From LMUY01 sp965199005 (GTDB lineage Bacteria > Pseudomonadota > Alphaproteobacteria > Acetobacterales > Acetobacteraceae), in contig CBDAQK010000001.1 in assembly GCA_965199005.1 (NCBI GenBank), positions 1,116,001 to 1,180,000 on the forward strand: a stretch of 64,000 bases of DNA, in the 5' to 3' direction. Shown in pieces: positions 33,870 to 43,977 of the stretch. Position 1 is the first letter of the stretch; each line of letters opens with the position of its first letter. The notes beneath the pieces are model-generated. The model had not been told where the DNA came from, did no database searches, and was given only the letters and a program-made list of their open reading frames with translations. The translations under genes were made by a program, and so were the position numbers.

Positions 33870-36800
33870 GCGGAGCGGCCACGCGGCGCCGGGTTAGCCG
33901 GCGCTGCAGCGCGTCGAACCCCAGATAGATCACCGGGGTGGTGTACAGCGTCAGTACTTGGCTCAGCAGCAACCCACCCACGATCGCCACGCCCAGCGGC
34001 CGCCGCAATTCGGACCCGGTGCCAGTACCAAGTGCCAATGGCACGGCGCCGAGCAGCGCCGCCATGGTCGTCATCATGATGGGCCGGAACCGCAACACGC
34101 AGGCCTCCCGGATCGCAGCGAGCGGCATCATGCCCTGTACGCGCTCTGCTTCCAGGGCGAAATCCACCATCATGATGGCGTTCTTCTTGACGATCCCGAT
34201 CAGCAGCACCAGGCCGATCAGCGAAATCAGATCCAGCTCCATCCCTGCCAGCATCAGCGCCGCGAACGCGCCGACTCCGGCGGATGGCAGGGTCGACAGG
34301 ATGGTAATCGGGTGGATGAAGCTCTCGTACAGGACACCCAGCACGATGTAGACCGTCAGGATCGCCCCCACGACCAGCACGCCCTCGCTGGCCAGCGACG
34401 AGGCGAACTCGGCCGCGGCCCCCACCAGACTGGTCTGCACCGTGTCTGGCAGCCCGATCCGTTGTTCCGCCCGATGCAGCGCGGCCACGCCTTCCCCGAG
34501 CGAGGCACCCTCCGCCAGGTTGAAGGAGATCGTCGTGGCCGGGAACAGCCCCTGATGCGTGATGGCCAGCGGCGCCAACCGCCGTGTCAGCCGCGCGAAG
34601 GCTGCCAGCGGAATGGGCGGCGAGGATTGATGATAGCCGGCGCCGATGCCGCTGGACACGTCGCTGCCCGTCGACGCCTGCGAGCTTCCAGATGTGACGT
34701 AAATCTTGTTCAGCACCGCCGGATCGTTGCGGTAGCGCGGGTCCACCTCCAGGATGACGTGATACTGCGTGAGTGGCGAATAGACCGTCGCCACCTGGCG
34801 CTGGCCGAACGCGTCGTACAGCGTCTGGTCGATATCGGCCATGGTCACGCCCATGCGGGCGGCGGCCTGCCGGTCCACGGTCAGCGTCATGCGCAGCCCG
34901 TCATCCTGCTGGTCGCTGGCCACATCGGCCAGGGAAGGCTCCATGCGCAGCGCAGCCTCCAGCCTGCCACTCCAGAGGCGTAATTCGTCCTCATCCAAAT
35001 CCTGCAGCAAATACTGATATTGCGTGCGAGAGGCCCGGGTCTCGATGGCGAAGTCCTGGGCCGGCTGCAGATGCAGTTCGATCCCCGGGATGTCCGCCAC
35101 GGCCTGGCGCAACCGCTCCATCACCACGCGAGCGCTGGGGCGATGGTCGGGCGAGCCAATGTCAATGTAGATGCGGCCGCTATTCAAGGTGGGATTGGTG
35201 GTGCCAGCGCCGACGAAGCTGTCCACCGTCACCACGTTCGGGTCCTTGGCAATGGTATCCGCCACTGCTTGCTGCAGCCGCGACATAGCCGCGAAGGAGA
35301 TATCTTGCGGCGCGTCGGTGGTGCCAATCAGCAATCCGGTGTCCTGCACCGGCAGGAACCCCTTATGCACTGCCACGGCCAACCAAGCCGTGGCCGCCAG
35401 AGTTAGCACAAAGCCGAGCATGGTCGTCCGGCGGTGCTGCAGCACCCAATCCAGTCCCCGGGTGTAGCCGGCGCACAGCGCGTCGAACCCGCGCTCGCTG
35501 ATGCGGAACAGCAGGTTCGGACGCACCGCCGGATCGTGTGGGCGCAGCAGCTTGGCGCACATCATCGGGGTCAGCGTGAGGGAGACAAAGCCCGAAACGA
35601 TCACGGCTAGCGACAGGGTGATGGCGAATTCGCGGAATAGCCGCCCGACAATCCCGCCCATCAACAGCAGGGGAATGAACACCGCTACCAGCGAGACCGT
35701 CAGCGAAACGACGGTGAAGCCGATCTGCCGCGCCCCCTTCAACGCCGCCGGCAACGGCGCCTCGCCTGCCTCGATGTAGCGGACGATGTTCTCGATCATC
35801 ACGATCGCATCGTCGACGACAAAGCCCGAGGCGACTGTCAGCGCCATGAGGGATAAATTGTCTAGGCTGAAGCCGCACAACGCCATCGCACCGAACGTCG
35901 CGATCAGCGACACGGGCAACGTCACGCTCGGGATCACCGTCGCCCACAGCTTGCGCAGGAAGAGGAAGATCACCATCACCACCAGCGCGATCGTCAACAG
36001 CAAGGTGAACTGGACGTCGGCGATGGCGGCGCGGATGGTGACGGTGCGGTCTGTCGCCACGGTGACCTTCAGGCCCGGCGGCAGCGAGGCGCGGAGTTTC
36101 GGCAGCAGAGCGTTGACCGCATCCACCACGGCGATGGTGTTGGCGCCGGGCTGACGCTGGATGTCCAGAATGACGGCGGGGCGGCCGTTGAACCAGCCCG
36201 CCAGCTCCGAATCCTCGGCACCATCCACGGCCTGCCCCACATCGCGCAGCAACACCGGCGCGCTGTTGCGATAAGCGACGACGACGTCCCGATACGCGGC
36301 GGCGCCGAAAAGCTGGTCGTTCGCGCCGATTTGGAAGGCCTGCAGCGGCCCGTCTAGGCTGCCCTTCGGATTGTCCGTGGTGGAGGCCGCCACCGAACGG
36401 CGCAAATCCTCCAGCGATAGCCCCAACCCGGCCAACTGCGCCGGATTGGCCTGCAACCGCACCGCCCGCGTCTGTCCGCCCTCCACTGTTACATCGCCCA
36501 CGCCGGCAACCTGGGACAGTTTCTGCACGATCACCGTCTCGGCGAAGTCGTCGACCTCCTGCAGCGGCAGCGTGTCGGAGGTGAGTGCCAGGATGATCAC
36601 CGGCGTGTCGGCGGGATTGATCTCCCGATAGGTCGGCGGCCCCGGCAGGAGGGAGATCGGGATCCATCCCTCCGCTCCATTGATCTGCGCCTGCACATCC
36701 TGCGCCGCGGCGTCGATCGGGCGCGAAAGGTTGAACTGCAGCGTGACCTGGCTGGTCCCATAGCTGCTGATCGACCCCATCGAGGTGAGACCGGAAATCT

Positions 36801-37011
36801 GGCCGAAATAATGTTCCAGCGGTGCGGTGATGGAGGTCTCAACCACCTCCGGCGAGGCGCCGGGATAGGAGGTGGTCACCTGGATGGTCGGAAAATCGAC
36901 GCTGGGCAGTGCCGCCACCGGCAATAGGCGGTAGCCAAGTGCGCCCAGCAGCAGGATGGCGACGATCATCAGCGTCGTGGCGATCGGACGCAGGATGAAG
37001 GGTGCCGACAT
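33859..37011 (-). CDS. mdtB: RND multidrug efflux pump subunit, MdtB-like
   Basis: 1050 aa RND transporter. N-terminus FILRPIATTLMIVAILLLGA, then TTSYPGASPEVVETSITAPL, GQISGLTSMGSISSYG, TM4 with VASGFVVDDAIVMIENIVRY, and late KKNAIMMVDFALEAERVQGM with the conserved FRPIMMTTMAALLGAVPLAL. Paralogue of the downstream MdtC-like protein. Working with the membrane-fusion protein and an outer-membrane channel (no tolC-like gene is adjacent) it would export drugs or bile-salt-like amphiphiles. Five bases separate it from mdtA's stop. Confidence 0.93.
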   Translation of the reverse strand: MSAPFILRPIATTLMIVAILLLGALGYRLLPVAALPSVDFPTIQVTTSYPGASPEVVETSITAPLEHYFGQISGLTSMGSISSYGTSQVTLQFNLSRPIDAAAQDVQAQINGAEGWIPISLLPGPPTYREINPADTPVIILALTSDTLPLQEVDDFAETVIVQKLSQVAGVGDVTVEGGQTRAVRLQANPAQLAGLGLSLEDLRRSVAASTTDNPKGSLDGPLQAFQIGANDQLFGAAAYRDVVVAYRNSAPVLLRDVGQAVDGAEDSELAGWFNGRPAVILDIQRQPGANTIAVVDAVNALLPKLRASLPPGLKVTVATDRTVTIRAAIADVQFTLLLTIALVVMVIFLFLRKLWATVIPSVTLPVSLIATFGAMALCGFSLDNLSLMALTVASGFVVDDAIVMIENIVRYIEAGEAPLPAALKGARQIGFTVVSLTVSLVAVFIPLLLMGGIVGRLFREFAITLSLAVIVSGFVSLTLTPMMCAKLLRPHDPAVRPNLLFRISERGFDALCAGYTRGLDWVLQHRRTTMLGFVLTLAATAWLAVAVHKGFLPVQDTGLLIGTTDAPQDISFAAMSRLQQAVADTIAKDPNVVTVDSFVGAGTTNPTLNSGRIYIDIGSPDHRPSARVVMERLRQAVADIPGIELHLQPAQDFAIETRASRTQYQYLLQDLDEDELRLWSGRLEAALRMEPSLADVASDQQDDGLRMTLTVDRQAAARMGVTMADIDQTLYDAFGQRQVATVYSPLTQYHVILEVDPRYRNDPAVLNKIYVTSGSSQASTGSDVSSGIGAGYHQSSPPIPLAAFARLTRRLAPLAITHQGLFPATTISFNLAEGASLGEGVAALHRAEQRIGLPDTVQTSLVGAAAEFASSLASEGVLVVGAILTVYIVLGVLYESFIHPITILSTLPSAGVGAFAALMLAGMELDLISLIGLVLLIGIVKKNAIMMVDFALEAERVQGMMPLAAIREACVLRFRPIMMTTMAALLGAVPLALGTGTGSELRRPLGVAIVGGLLLSQVLTLYTTPVIYLGFDALQRRLTRRRVAAPHAV

Positions 37012-37016
37012 GGTCC

Positions 37017-38228
37017 CTAGCCCGGCGAGGGCGTTCGGGCGGCAGGCCGGGCAGCGGGACGGCGGCCTCCATCTTCCTCGGCCACCTCGACCTTCGTATT
37101 CTCGTCCAGCCGGAAATGTCCTTCCGTCACCACGCGCACACCCCGGTCCAGCCCGCGTTCGATCAGCACGCGCCCGCCGTCGGCCTGTCCGGCCACGACA
37201 CCTTTGCTGATGACAGTGCTATCGGCCCGCACGATCCAGACGAAATCGCCGCGCGGCCCATGGCGCAGGGCAGAGGCCGGAACGGTGACTGCGTCGTGCT
37301 TCGTTTCCACCACCAACTTGCCGTTGACGAAATTGCCCGGCCAGAGGCGCATCTCCTGGTTAGGAAAGCTCGCCTTGAGTTTGATAGTGCCCGTACTCTG
37401 GTCGACCGTATTGTCCACCAAGACGACCGTGCCCCGGTCCAGTATCGTGGTATCATCCGGCGCATAGGCGGCCACGGGCACGCTCACCACACCCGGCGTC
37501 AGATGCGCGAGCGCAACGGCGGCGGCGGGTAAGGTGAAGACGACGGAGATCGGCTGCAGCTGCGTAATCGTGACCAGCGGACCCAGATCGCTGGCATGCA
37601 CGAAATTGCCGCCATCCACGATCCGGATCCCTACGCGGCCCGCGATCGGCGAGCGGATGGTCGTGAAGTCGAGTTGTGTCTGGGCGAACAGGATTTGCGC
37701 CTCGTCATTGGCGATCTGCCCCCGCGTGGCATCGACCGTGGCGCGCTGCTGGTCCAATTGCTGGCGGCTGGCAAAATCCTTCAGCGCCAGATTGGCATAG
37801 CGCGAAAGATCCAGCAGAGCGCCATCCAGCGTCGCCTGGTCCTTCACCCGCATAGCCTGCGCCTGGGCCAGCAGCGCCTGAAACGGCCGAGGGTCGATGA
37901 CGAGCAGCGGGTCGCCCACTTTGACGTCCTGCCCCTCAGTGAACAGGACCTGGGTGATCACCCCATCCACCCGGCTCTTGATCCCGACAGTATTGTAGGC
38001 CTGCACGGTGCCGATGCCGGAGAGGTAAATCGGCACATCGCCAGCCCGCGCGGAGGCCACACTCACCGGCACCGCGGCAGCAGCCGGGCGCGCAGCCGGT
38101 GGGGGCAGCGTTGTAAGGGACGCAACGGTGTCCCACACGATGCGCATGTCAGCGGGCAGCGCGCCAAACCAGATGGCCGCCGCGCCGCTCAATGCCAGTA
38201 ACAGCGTCACACTCAGCGCGACGCGCAT
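37017..38228 (-). CDS. mdtA: RND efflux membrane-fusion (adaptor) protein, MdtA-like
   Basis: 403 aa periplasmic adaptor. An N-terminal membrane anchor (ALSVTLLLALSGAAAIWF) is followed by the lipoyl/barrel half VYLSGIGTVQAYN-like (here IYLSGIGTVQAYNTVGIKSR), an alpha-hairpin (LAQAQAMRVKDQATLDGALL and the matching return), and DFTTIRSPIAGRVGIRIVD completing the lipoyl domain. The C-terminal tail is basic and low-complexity. The ATG at 38228 is preferred to the GTG two codons earlier for Shine-Dalgarno spacing. First gene of the mdtABC operon; its promoter must lie in the 112 bases before 38341. Confidence 0.9.
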   Translation of the reverse strand: MRVALSVTLLLALSGAAAIWFGALPADMRIVWDTVASLTTLPPPAARPAAAAVPVSVASARAGDVPIYLSGIGTVQAYNTVGIKSRVDGVITQVLFTEGQDVKVGDPLLVIDPRPFQALLAQAQAMRVKDQATLDGALLDLSRYANLALKDFASRQQLDQQRATVDATRGQIANDEAQILFAQTQLDFTTIRSPIAGRVGIRIVDGGNFVHASDLGPLVTITQLQPISVVFTLPAAAVALAHLTPGVVSVPVAAYAPDDTTILDRGTVVLVDNTVDQSTGTIKLKASFPNQEMRLWPGNFVNGKLVVETKHDAVTVPASALRHGPRGDFVWIVRADSTVISKGVVAGQADGGRVLIERGLDRGVRVVTEGHFRLDENTKVEVAEEDGGRRPAARPAARTPSPG

Positions 38229-38340
38229 GCCCACCGCTCCAGGTTAAAGGAGCGCGACCCTATGGAGTCAGGCGATCAATGTCGATGCCGGGATGATGTG
38301 GTTCTGTAACAAATTGTGTGGGGTCACGACCGAGATAGTC

Positions 38341-40101
38341 TTAAGCCACAGCCCCCAAATACGCTTCCAACACCACCGGGTCGCGCCGGATCGCCTCGGG
38401 CGGACCTTCCGCGATCTTGGTCCCGAAATCGACCACAACAATGCGGTCCACCAGGTTCATCACGAACCCCATATCGTGCTCCACGAGCAGGATCGTGACA
38501 CCCTGGCTCCGCAAATGGGACAGCAGATCGGACAGAGCCTGCTTCTCCTGATGGCGCAGCCCGGCAGCGGGCTCGTCCAATAGCAGAAGCGCCGGGTCGG
38601 CCGCCAATGCGCGGGCGATTTCCAGGATGCGTTGCTGCCCGAGAGCCAGGCTCGCTGCAGGGTGCGAGGCCAAATGCCCGATCCCGACCCGGTCCAATTG
38701 GATCTGCGCCTCCCGTAGAAGGCTGGCTTCCTCGCGGCGGTCCAGCCGGGCGATAGCCGCCAGGATGCCCCTGTGGCCGCGCCGATGCGCGCCCAACGCG
38801 GCATTCTCCAGCACCGACATGGCCGGCCGCAGCAGCACGTGCTGGAACGTGCGGGCCACTCCTAACGTTGCCACCTGCCGGGACGACCATCGCTCGATCC
38901 GCTGCCCAGCCAGGGTGATCCGCCCGCCATCCGCCCGCAACACGCCGGTCAGCAGGTTGAAGAGGGTGGATTTGCCCGCGCCGTTTGGCCCGATCACCGC
39001 CAGGATTTCGCCCGCCCGCAAATCCAGGCTCACTTGGTTGACCGCCACCAGGCCGCCAAACCGTTTCACCGCGCCATCCACCTGCAACAAGACCGTGCCC
39101 CGGGCCGGCTGCACCCGGCGTGCCAATGCGGCTGCCTGGGCCGGAGCCGTCCGGGCGGGCCGCGCCGGCAGCACCTGGGACAGCAGCGGCATCAATCCGG
39201 TCGATGCCGTCTGGAGCAGCGCCATCACCAACAGGCCGAACCCTGCCATTTCGAAGCTGCCGCTGCGGCCCAGCAACCAAGGCAGGAACTCCCGCAACCA
39301 CCCCTGCAACAACTCGAAGATCACGGGCCCGATCAGCGCGCCGCCCAAACTGCCGATGCCGCCGATCACCACCATGAACAGATCATCGAGCGAGGCGGAA
39401 ATGTTGAAGGGACCGGGATTGACCACCCGGACCTGAAAGGCCTGCAACCAACCCGCCACGCCCGCGAGCAGCGCGGCGATGACGAAGACCGCGATTTTGA
39501 AACCGGCCGTGGAAACACCAAGGCTTTCGGCCATGGTGCGGGCTGGCAGGCTCCGGATCGCTCGCCCGGTGCGGCTGTCCAGCAGGTTGAACGCCATCAG
39601 GAAAGCAAACCCGGTGACCACCCAAACCAACCCGCAACTGGCACGGGGCGTGTCGAACACCAAGGGCCCAATGCTGAGCGGCGGCAACCCGATCATGCCG
39701 TTGAACCCGCCAAACCCCGGCAGATTGCCCATCAAATAGAAGATGCCGGTGCCCCAGGCCAAGGTGCCCAGCACAAGGTAGTGCCCAGCCAGCCGGATCG
39801 TCACCGCACCCAGGATGAGAGCGGCAAGCGCCGTCACGGCCAGGCTCACTGGCAGCCCTTCCAGGGGCGACCAGCCATAATCGGTGGTCAGCTTCGCCGA
39901 GGCATAGGCGCTCAGCCCGCAAAACGCTGCCTGGCCGAATGATGTCAGCCCGGCGATCCCCGTCAGCAGCACGAGGCCGATCGCGACCATGCAGTCGATC
40001 CCTATGTAGGTGAACGAGGTCGCCAGCCCGGGGGGCGCCAGCAACGTCAGCGCTGCAATGAACGCCGCAACCCCCAGCACCATCACACGGTAACTGGTCA
40101 C
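38341..40101 (-). CDS. Fused LivM-LivG: branched-chain-type ABC permease + ATPase
   Basis: 586 aa. Residues 1-310 are a LivM-type permease (GIAGLTSFGQAAFCGLSAYA; VVIGGIGSLGGALIGPVIFE). After a linker, residues about 340-586 are a LivG-type ATPase: VIGPNGAGKSTLFNLLTGVL, RTFQHVLLRPAMSVLENAAL, signature LALGQQRILEIARALA, LLLLDEPAAGL and LLVEHDMGFVMNLVDRI. The fusion ties one permease to one ATPase; a second ATPase (LivF) is normally required, and none is encoded here. The GTG start at 40101 overlaps the LivH stop (GTGA). Confidence 0.92.
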   Translation of the reverse strand: MTSYRVMVLGVAAFIAALTLLAPPGLATSFTYIGIDCMVAIGLVLLTGIAGLTSFGQAAFCGLSAYASAKLTTDYGWSPLEGLPVSLAVTALAALILGAVTIRLAGHYLVLGTLAWGTGIFYLMGNLPGFGGFNGMIGLPPLSIGPLVFDTPRASCGLVWVVTGFAFLMAFNLLDSRTGRAIRSLPARTMAESLGVSTAGFKIAVFVIAALLAGVAGWLQAFQVRVVNPGPFNISASLDDLFMVVIGGIGSLGGALIGPVIFELLQGWLREFLPWLLGRSGSFEMAGFGLLVMALLQTASTGLMPLLSQVLPARPARTAPAQAAALARRVQPARGTVLLQVDGAVKRFGGLVAVNQVSLDLRAGEILAVIGPNGAGKSTLFNLLTGVLRADGGRITLAGQRIERWSSRQVATLGVARTFQHVLLRPAMSVLENAALGAHRRGHRGILAAIARLDRREEASLLREAQIQLDRVGIGHLASHPAASLALGQQRILEIARALAADPALLLLDEPAAGLRHQEKQALSDLLSHLRSQGVTILLVEHDMGFVMNLVDRIVVVDFGTKIAEGPPEAIRRDPVVLEAYLGAVA

Positions 40102-41138
40102 GAGTCGCTCTCCTCCGGCACTCGGGAGATTGCGGAGCGCCAGAGCAGAAAGGGAATCAGCAGTGCATAAACCAAGACCTCCTTGTAGGCGGAGGCGTAG
40201 AAGGAGGCGAAGGTCTCAATCACGCCCACCAACAGCGCCCCGAACAAGGAGAGCGGGAAGCTGACCATTCCGCCGATCACCGTGCCGACGAAGCCTTTCA
40301 CCCCGACGGTGAAGCCCGAATCGTAGTAGAGCGCCGTCACCGGCCCGATCAGCACACCGGACAGGGCTCCGATGGTCGTGGCCAACACGAAGGCCAGTTC
40401 GCCCGCGGCCTCCGTCCGCACCCCGACCAACCGGGCGCCGAGCCGGTTGACCGCGGTCGCGCGCAACGCTTTTCCGCGCAGGCTGAAGCGGGTGAACAGC
40501 CACAGCGCCATCATCAGCACGACCGAAATTCCCACGATCAGCAGGAATTGGTACGACAGCCGGGTGACATGCACGTCCAGCCGGCCCGGCAGGAAGGCGG
40601 GCGTGCGGAAACTCTCCGACCCGAAGGCAATCTGCCCGAACCCGATGAAGCAGAAATGGACCGCCACCGCCATGAACAGCAAAATCAGCATCGACCGGTC
40701 CGCCAGCGGCCGGAAGGCGAGACGGTAGACGGCGTGGCCCATCGGCCCGATCAGCCCCAAAACGAGCAAAATCTGGATTACGACGGAAGGCTGCCGTGGC
40801 GCCAGCCAGGCGATCAGCGGCACCATGACGGCCGGCGGCAGCAGGCAGCCGAGGACCGCCCGCCCGCACCCCCGCCAGCGCCGGGCCAGAGCAGCCCGCA
40901 GCAACTCCGCCCCGGCGGCGAGCACACCCAGGCCCAGTGCGATCCAGATCGTGCCCGGCGCCACGCCCTGACGCAGCATCGCCAGGCTGACCGCGCCCAT
41001 CACCAGGAAATCGCCGGCTGGGATCCACAGGATGCGGGTGACCAAAAATACCAGCAAGATGGTCAGCGTCAGCAAGGCGTAGATAAATCCGCTGGTGAGC
41101 CCATCCTGGACCAATAACAGCGCGATGTTGGCGTTCAC
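40098..41138 (-). CDS. livH: Branched-chain-type ABC permease, LivH family
   Basis: 346 aa, longer than the usual 290-300 because of an insert with extra hydrophobic segments near residues 50-130. LivH hallmarks are SGFIYALLTLTILLVF at the N-terminus, FTRFSLRGKALRATAVNRLG ahead of ARLVGVRTEAAGELAFVLA, and GFTVGVKGFVGTVIGGMVSF near the C-terminus. GTG start at 41138, five bases after the binding protein's stop. Forms the channel with the LivM half of the downstream fusion. Confidence 0.87.
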   Translation of the reverse strand: MNANIALLLVQDGLTSGFIYALLTLTILLVFLVTRILWIPAGDFLVMGAVSLAMLRQGVAPGTIWIALGLGVLAAGAELLRAALARRWRGCGRAVLGCLLPPAVMVPLIAWLAPRQPSVVIQILLVLGLIGPMGHAVYRLAFRPLADRSMLILLFMAVAVHFCFIGFGQIAFGSESFRTPAFLPGRLDVHVTRLSYQFLLIVGISVVLMMALWLFTRFSLRGKALRATAVNRLGARLVGVRTEAAGELAFVLATTIGALSGVLIGPVTALYYDSGFTVGVKGFVGTVIGGMVSFPLSLFGALLVGVIETFASFYASAYKEVLVYALLIPFLLWRSAISRVPEESDS

Positions 41139-41143
41139 GACGG

Positions 41144-42274
41144 TTACGGGGCCAAGTGGAACGCCCCGTCCTTGATCACCACCAACACGCGGGCGCGGTC
41201 GTCGACGCCGTAATGATCCCGCGCCGTGAAGTGATAGACGCCATTAGTGCCCACGACGTCATGCCCGTCCTGCATCGCGTCCCGCAGGGCGATGCGGAAT
41301 TCCTGCGTGCCGGGTTTGGCGGTCTTGATTGCGGTCGCGACGGCAGTGTTCAGCACCAGCATCCCGTCCCAGGCATAGCCCGAAATGGCGCTGGCCGACC
41401 CTTTGCCCCATTTCGCATCGTATCTGGTGATGAAATCCAGCGAAACCGCCTTGATCGGGTTGCTGTCCGGCAATTCTTGCGCGACCGCGATCGGACCAGA
41501 GGGCAGCATCGTGCCATTCCCAGCCGCACCCAGCGCATCGATGAACGGCTTCATTGCGGAACCATGGGTTTGATAGATCGGTCCGTCGAAGCCCTGGTCG
41601 CGCAACGTCGTCTCCGGCAGCGCGCCGGACGTGCCGGCGGCGCCGATATACACCGCATCCGGTGCCGCCGCGATGATCTTCAGCGCCTGCGCGGTCACCG
41701 AGGTGTCAGTACGGCCGAACCGCTCGCCAACGATGACCTTGATCCCGGCCGGCTCTGCGGCGGCACGGATCGCGTCCCAGTTCAGATCACCCCAACCATC
41801 GACGAAGCCAAGATACCCCATGGTCTTGATGCCACGCTTCTTCGCGTCGGCGATGATGGCAGACACCATGATCGGCACCGGCTGCGGCAGGCTGAATACG
41901 AACGGCAGGTGCGCATCGGAAATGACGACGGGACTAAAGGCGATTTGCGGTGTGCTGGCGGCGACGGCGATGTCCATCATCGCGGCGGCAGTGCCGGTCG
42001 AGGTCGATCCTAGGATCGCGTCCACCTTCTGGTCGACGAAGCTGCGGGCATTCTTGGCTGCCGTCGTCGTATCGGTGCCATCATCCAAAAGGGTATAATG
42101 GACGGGAACCCCGCCCAAGGTCTTCGGATAGATTTCCTCGGCATTGCGGTAAGGCACGCCGTTGGCCGCGTTCGGCCCGGTCAGCGTGGCGGAGATGCCG
42201 ATGGTGATTTCCTGCGCCATGGCCCCATGGGCAACAAAACAACTTGCCAGCAGGAGGGCAAAACGAAACCGCAT
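41144..42274 (-). CDS. Periplasmic binding protein of a branched-chain-type ABC importer
   Basis: 376 aa, type I periplasmic binding fold. The signal peptide (MRFRFALLLASCFVAHGAMA, cut before QE) is followed by ITIGISATLTGPNAANGVPY, then DDGTDTTTAAKNARSFVDQK and a STSTGTAAAMMDIAVAAS ligand-site region. This family (Peripla_BP_6) binds amino acids, amides, aromatic acids or other small organics; the ligand is unknown. ATG at 42274 chosen because GAGGAG stands six bases before it. First gene of its operon and divergent from another binding protein across about 130 bases. Confidence 0.88.
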   Translation of the reverse strand: MRFRFALLLASCFVAHGAMAQEITIGISATLTGPNAANGVPYRNAEEIYPKTLGGVPVHYTLLDDGTDTTTAAKNARSFVDQKVDAILGSTSTGTAAAMMDIAVAASTPQIAFSPVVISDAHLPFVFSLPQPVPIMVSAIIADAKKRGIKTMGYLGFVDGWGDLNWDAIRAAAEPAGIKVIVGERFGRTDTSVTAQALKIIAAAPDAVYIGAAGTSGALPETTLRDQGFDGPIYQTHGSAMKPFIDALGAAGNGTMLPSGPIAVAQELPDSNPIKAVSLDFITRYDAKWGKGSASAISGYAWDGMLVLNTAVATAIKTAKPGTQEFRIALRDAMQDGHDVVGTNGVYHFTARDHYGVDDRARVLVVIKDGAFHLAP

Positions 42275-42405
42275 GGTCATCTCCTCACGAGCCACCCCCG
42301 GGCGGGGCCGCTCCCATCCCTAGTGAAGGACATTGCGGCCAAGTCAACGGGAAAGGTGGCGGTACATCGTTTGCATCGTGAATGCAGCACAACACGGCGG
42401 TTTGT

Positions 42406-43908
42406 ATGATCAGGTTTTTCGTCCTCGCAGGCCTGGCATTGCTGAGCGGGGTAGCCCGGGCGCAGACCAGCGACGTCCTGCGCATCGGCATGCGCGACGA
42501 TCCAGACATCCTCGACCCCACCTTCTCCCGCACCTATGTCGGCACCGTCGTCATGACCGCGATCTGCGACAAGCTGTTCGACTTCGACGCCAAGCTGAAC
42601 ATCGTTCCCGTACTCGCCACCGGCTATGAATGGGTGAACCCGACGGCGCTGCTGATCCATGTGCGGCCCAACGTCACCTTCCAGGACGGCGAACCTCTGG
42701 ATGCGGCAGCCGTGGTCTACACCCTGATGCGCGACCTGAACGCACCCGGCAGCTTCCGCCATGGCGAGGTGGGAGCCATGGACCACGCCGAGGTGGCAGA
42801 CCCAATGACCGTGCGGGTGGTGATGAAGCAGCCCTTCTCGCCTTTCATCGCGGCGCTGACGGACCGGTCGGGCATGATGGTTGCCCCCAAGGCGGCCGAG
42901 GCTGCGGGAAAGGATTTCGGCTTGCACCCGGTCTGCGCCGGCCCATTCAAGTTCGTCGACCGGGTAGCGCAGGACCATGTGACCCTGGAGCGGTTCCCCG
43001 GCTACTGGGATAGCGGACGAATCCACCTCAACCGGGTCACCTACCAGGTCATCCCCGATAGCAGCATCCGCAAGGCCAATCTCGAAGCCGGTGCGCTGGA
43101 CCTGGCGGAGGTGGCGCCCCTGGATGTCGATGCCGTGTCCAAGAACCCGAAACTCGCCGTCGTCTCAGTCCCGGGCCTGGGATACGGCGCCCTGACCGTG
43201 AACGTCGCCAATGGGCCGCGGGCTAAAAATCCGCTGGGGCAGGATCCGCGCGTCCGCCTGGCATTCGAGTTATCGCTCGACCGCGATGCCCTGAATACAG
43301 TGGTGTTTGCGGGCTCCTACACACCCGACGCCCAGGCGACCTCTGCCATTTCCCCACTCTACGACGCAGCCTTGCCGATCCCGCCGCGGGACGTCGCCCG
43401 GGCCAAGACGTTGCTGAAAGAGGCTGGGGTCATCACGCCACTGCCGGTTGACCTGCTGGTCTATAACACGCCCCAGGGCACGCAAGCCGGGGAGGTCATC
43501 CAATCCATGGCTGGCGAGGCCGGGTTCGACGTCCATGTCAACCCAGTCGAATTTGGCGCCGTGATCGCGGCAGTAAACCGGGGCGACTTCCAGGTGACGC
43601 TTGGCGGTTGGTCTGGCCTGCTCGACACTGACAGCAACGCCTGGAGCTTCCTGCACACGGGCGGGGTGCTGAACATGGCGCATTACTCCAACCCGGCGGT
43701 CGACAACTTCCTGGACCAGGCAAGGGTGGTGAGCGATACGGCGGCGCGCCGGGCGCTCTATGGCCAGCTTTGGCAGCAGGTGAACCAAGACCTGCCGCTG
43801 ATCTACCTTTGGACGACGCGCAACATCCAGGGTGTCTCACGGCGGATCGAGGGCTTTACCCTGTTGGCAGACGGCTTGCTGCGCCTGCAGGACGTGCGCT
43901 TCAGGTAG
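42406..43908 (+). CDS. Family 5 extracellular solute-binding protein (dipeptide/oligopeptide type)
   Basis: 500 aa. Signal peptide MIRFFVLAGLALLSGVARA, then the SBP_bac_5 pattern: GMRDDPDILDPTFSRTYVG, NVTFQDGEPLDAAAVVYTLM, KQPFSPFIAALTDRSGMMV, CAGPFKFVDRVAQDHVTLER and AFELSLDRDAL. No permease or ATPase genes are adjacent, so this is an orphan receptor using a transporter encoded elsewhere. An in-frame ATG at 42382 would give an N-terminus less like a signal peptide. The adjacent gene downstream is an MFS exporter on the same strand, 69 bases away. Confidence 0.88.
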   Translation: MIRFFVLAGLALLSGVARAQTSDVLRIGMRDDPDILDPTFSRTYVGTVVMTAICDKLFDFDAKLNIVPVLATGYEWVNPTALLIHVRPNVTFQDGEPLDAAAVVYTLMRDLNAPGSFRHGEVGAMDHAEVADPMTVRVVMKQPFSPFIAALTDRSGMMVAPKAAEAAGKDFGLHPVCAGPFKFVDRVAQDHVTLERFPGYWDSGRIHLNRVTYQVIPDSSIRKANLEAGALDLAEVAPLDVDAVSKNPKLAVVSVPGLGYGALTVNVANGPRAKNPLGQDPRVRLAFELSLDRDALNTVVFAGSYTPDAQATSAISPLYDAALPIPPRDVARAKTLLKEAGVITPLPVDLLVYNTPQGTQAGEVIQSMAGEAGFDVHVNPVEFGAVIAAVNRGDFQVTLGGWSGLLDTDSNAWSFLHTGGVLNMAHYSNPAVDNFLDQARVVSDTAARRALYGQLWQQVNQDLPLIYLWTTRNIQGVSRRIEGFTLLADGLLRLQDVRFR

Positions 43909-43977
43909 TCGTCCGATTGGGTCGCACCCCGCGCGGCGATGGCCTAAACCGGGGTGTCCAAGAAGATTGGAGACGCC

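Noticed and set aside
32322..34079. Long plus-strand open frame (585 codons) across the mdtC/mdtB genes
   Set aside because: Antisense to unambiguous RND transporter genes; its composition (H, R, Q-rich) is the mirror of a high-GC coding strand.
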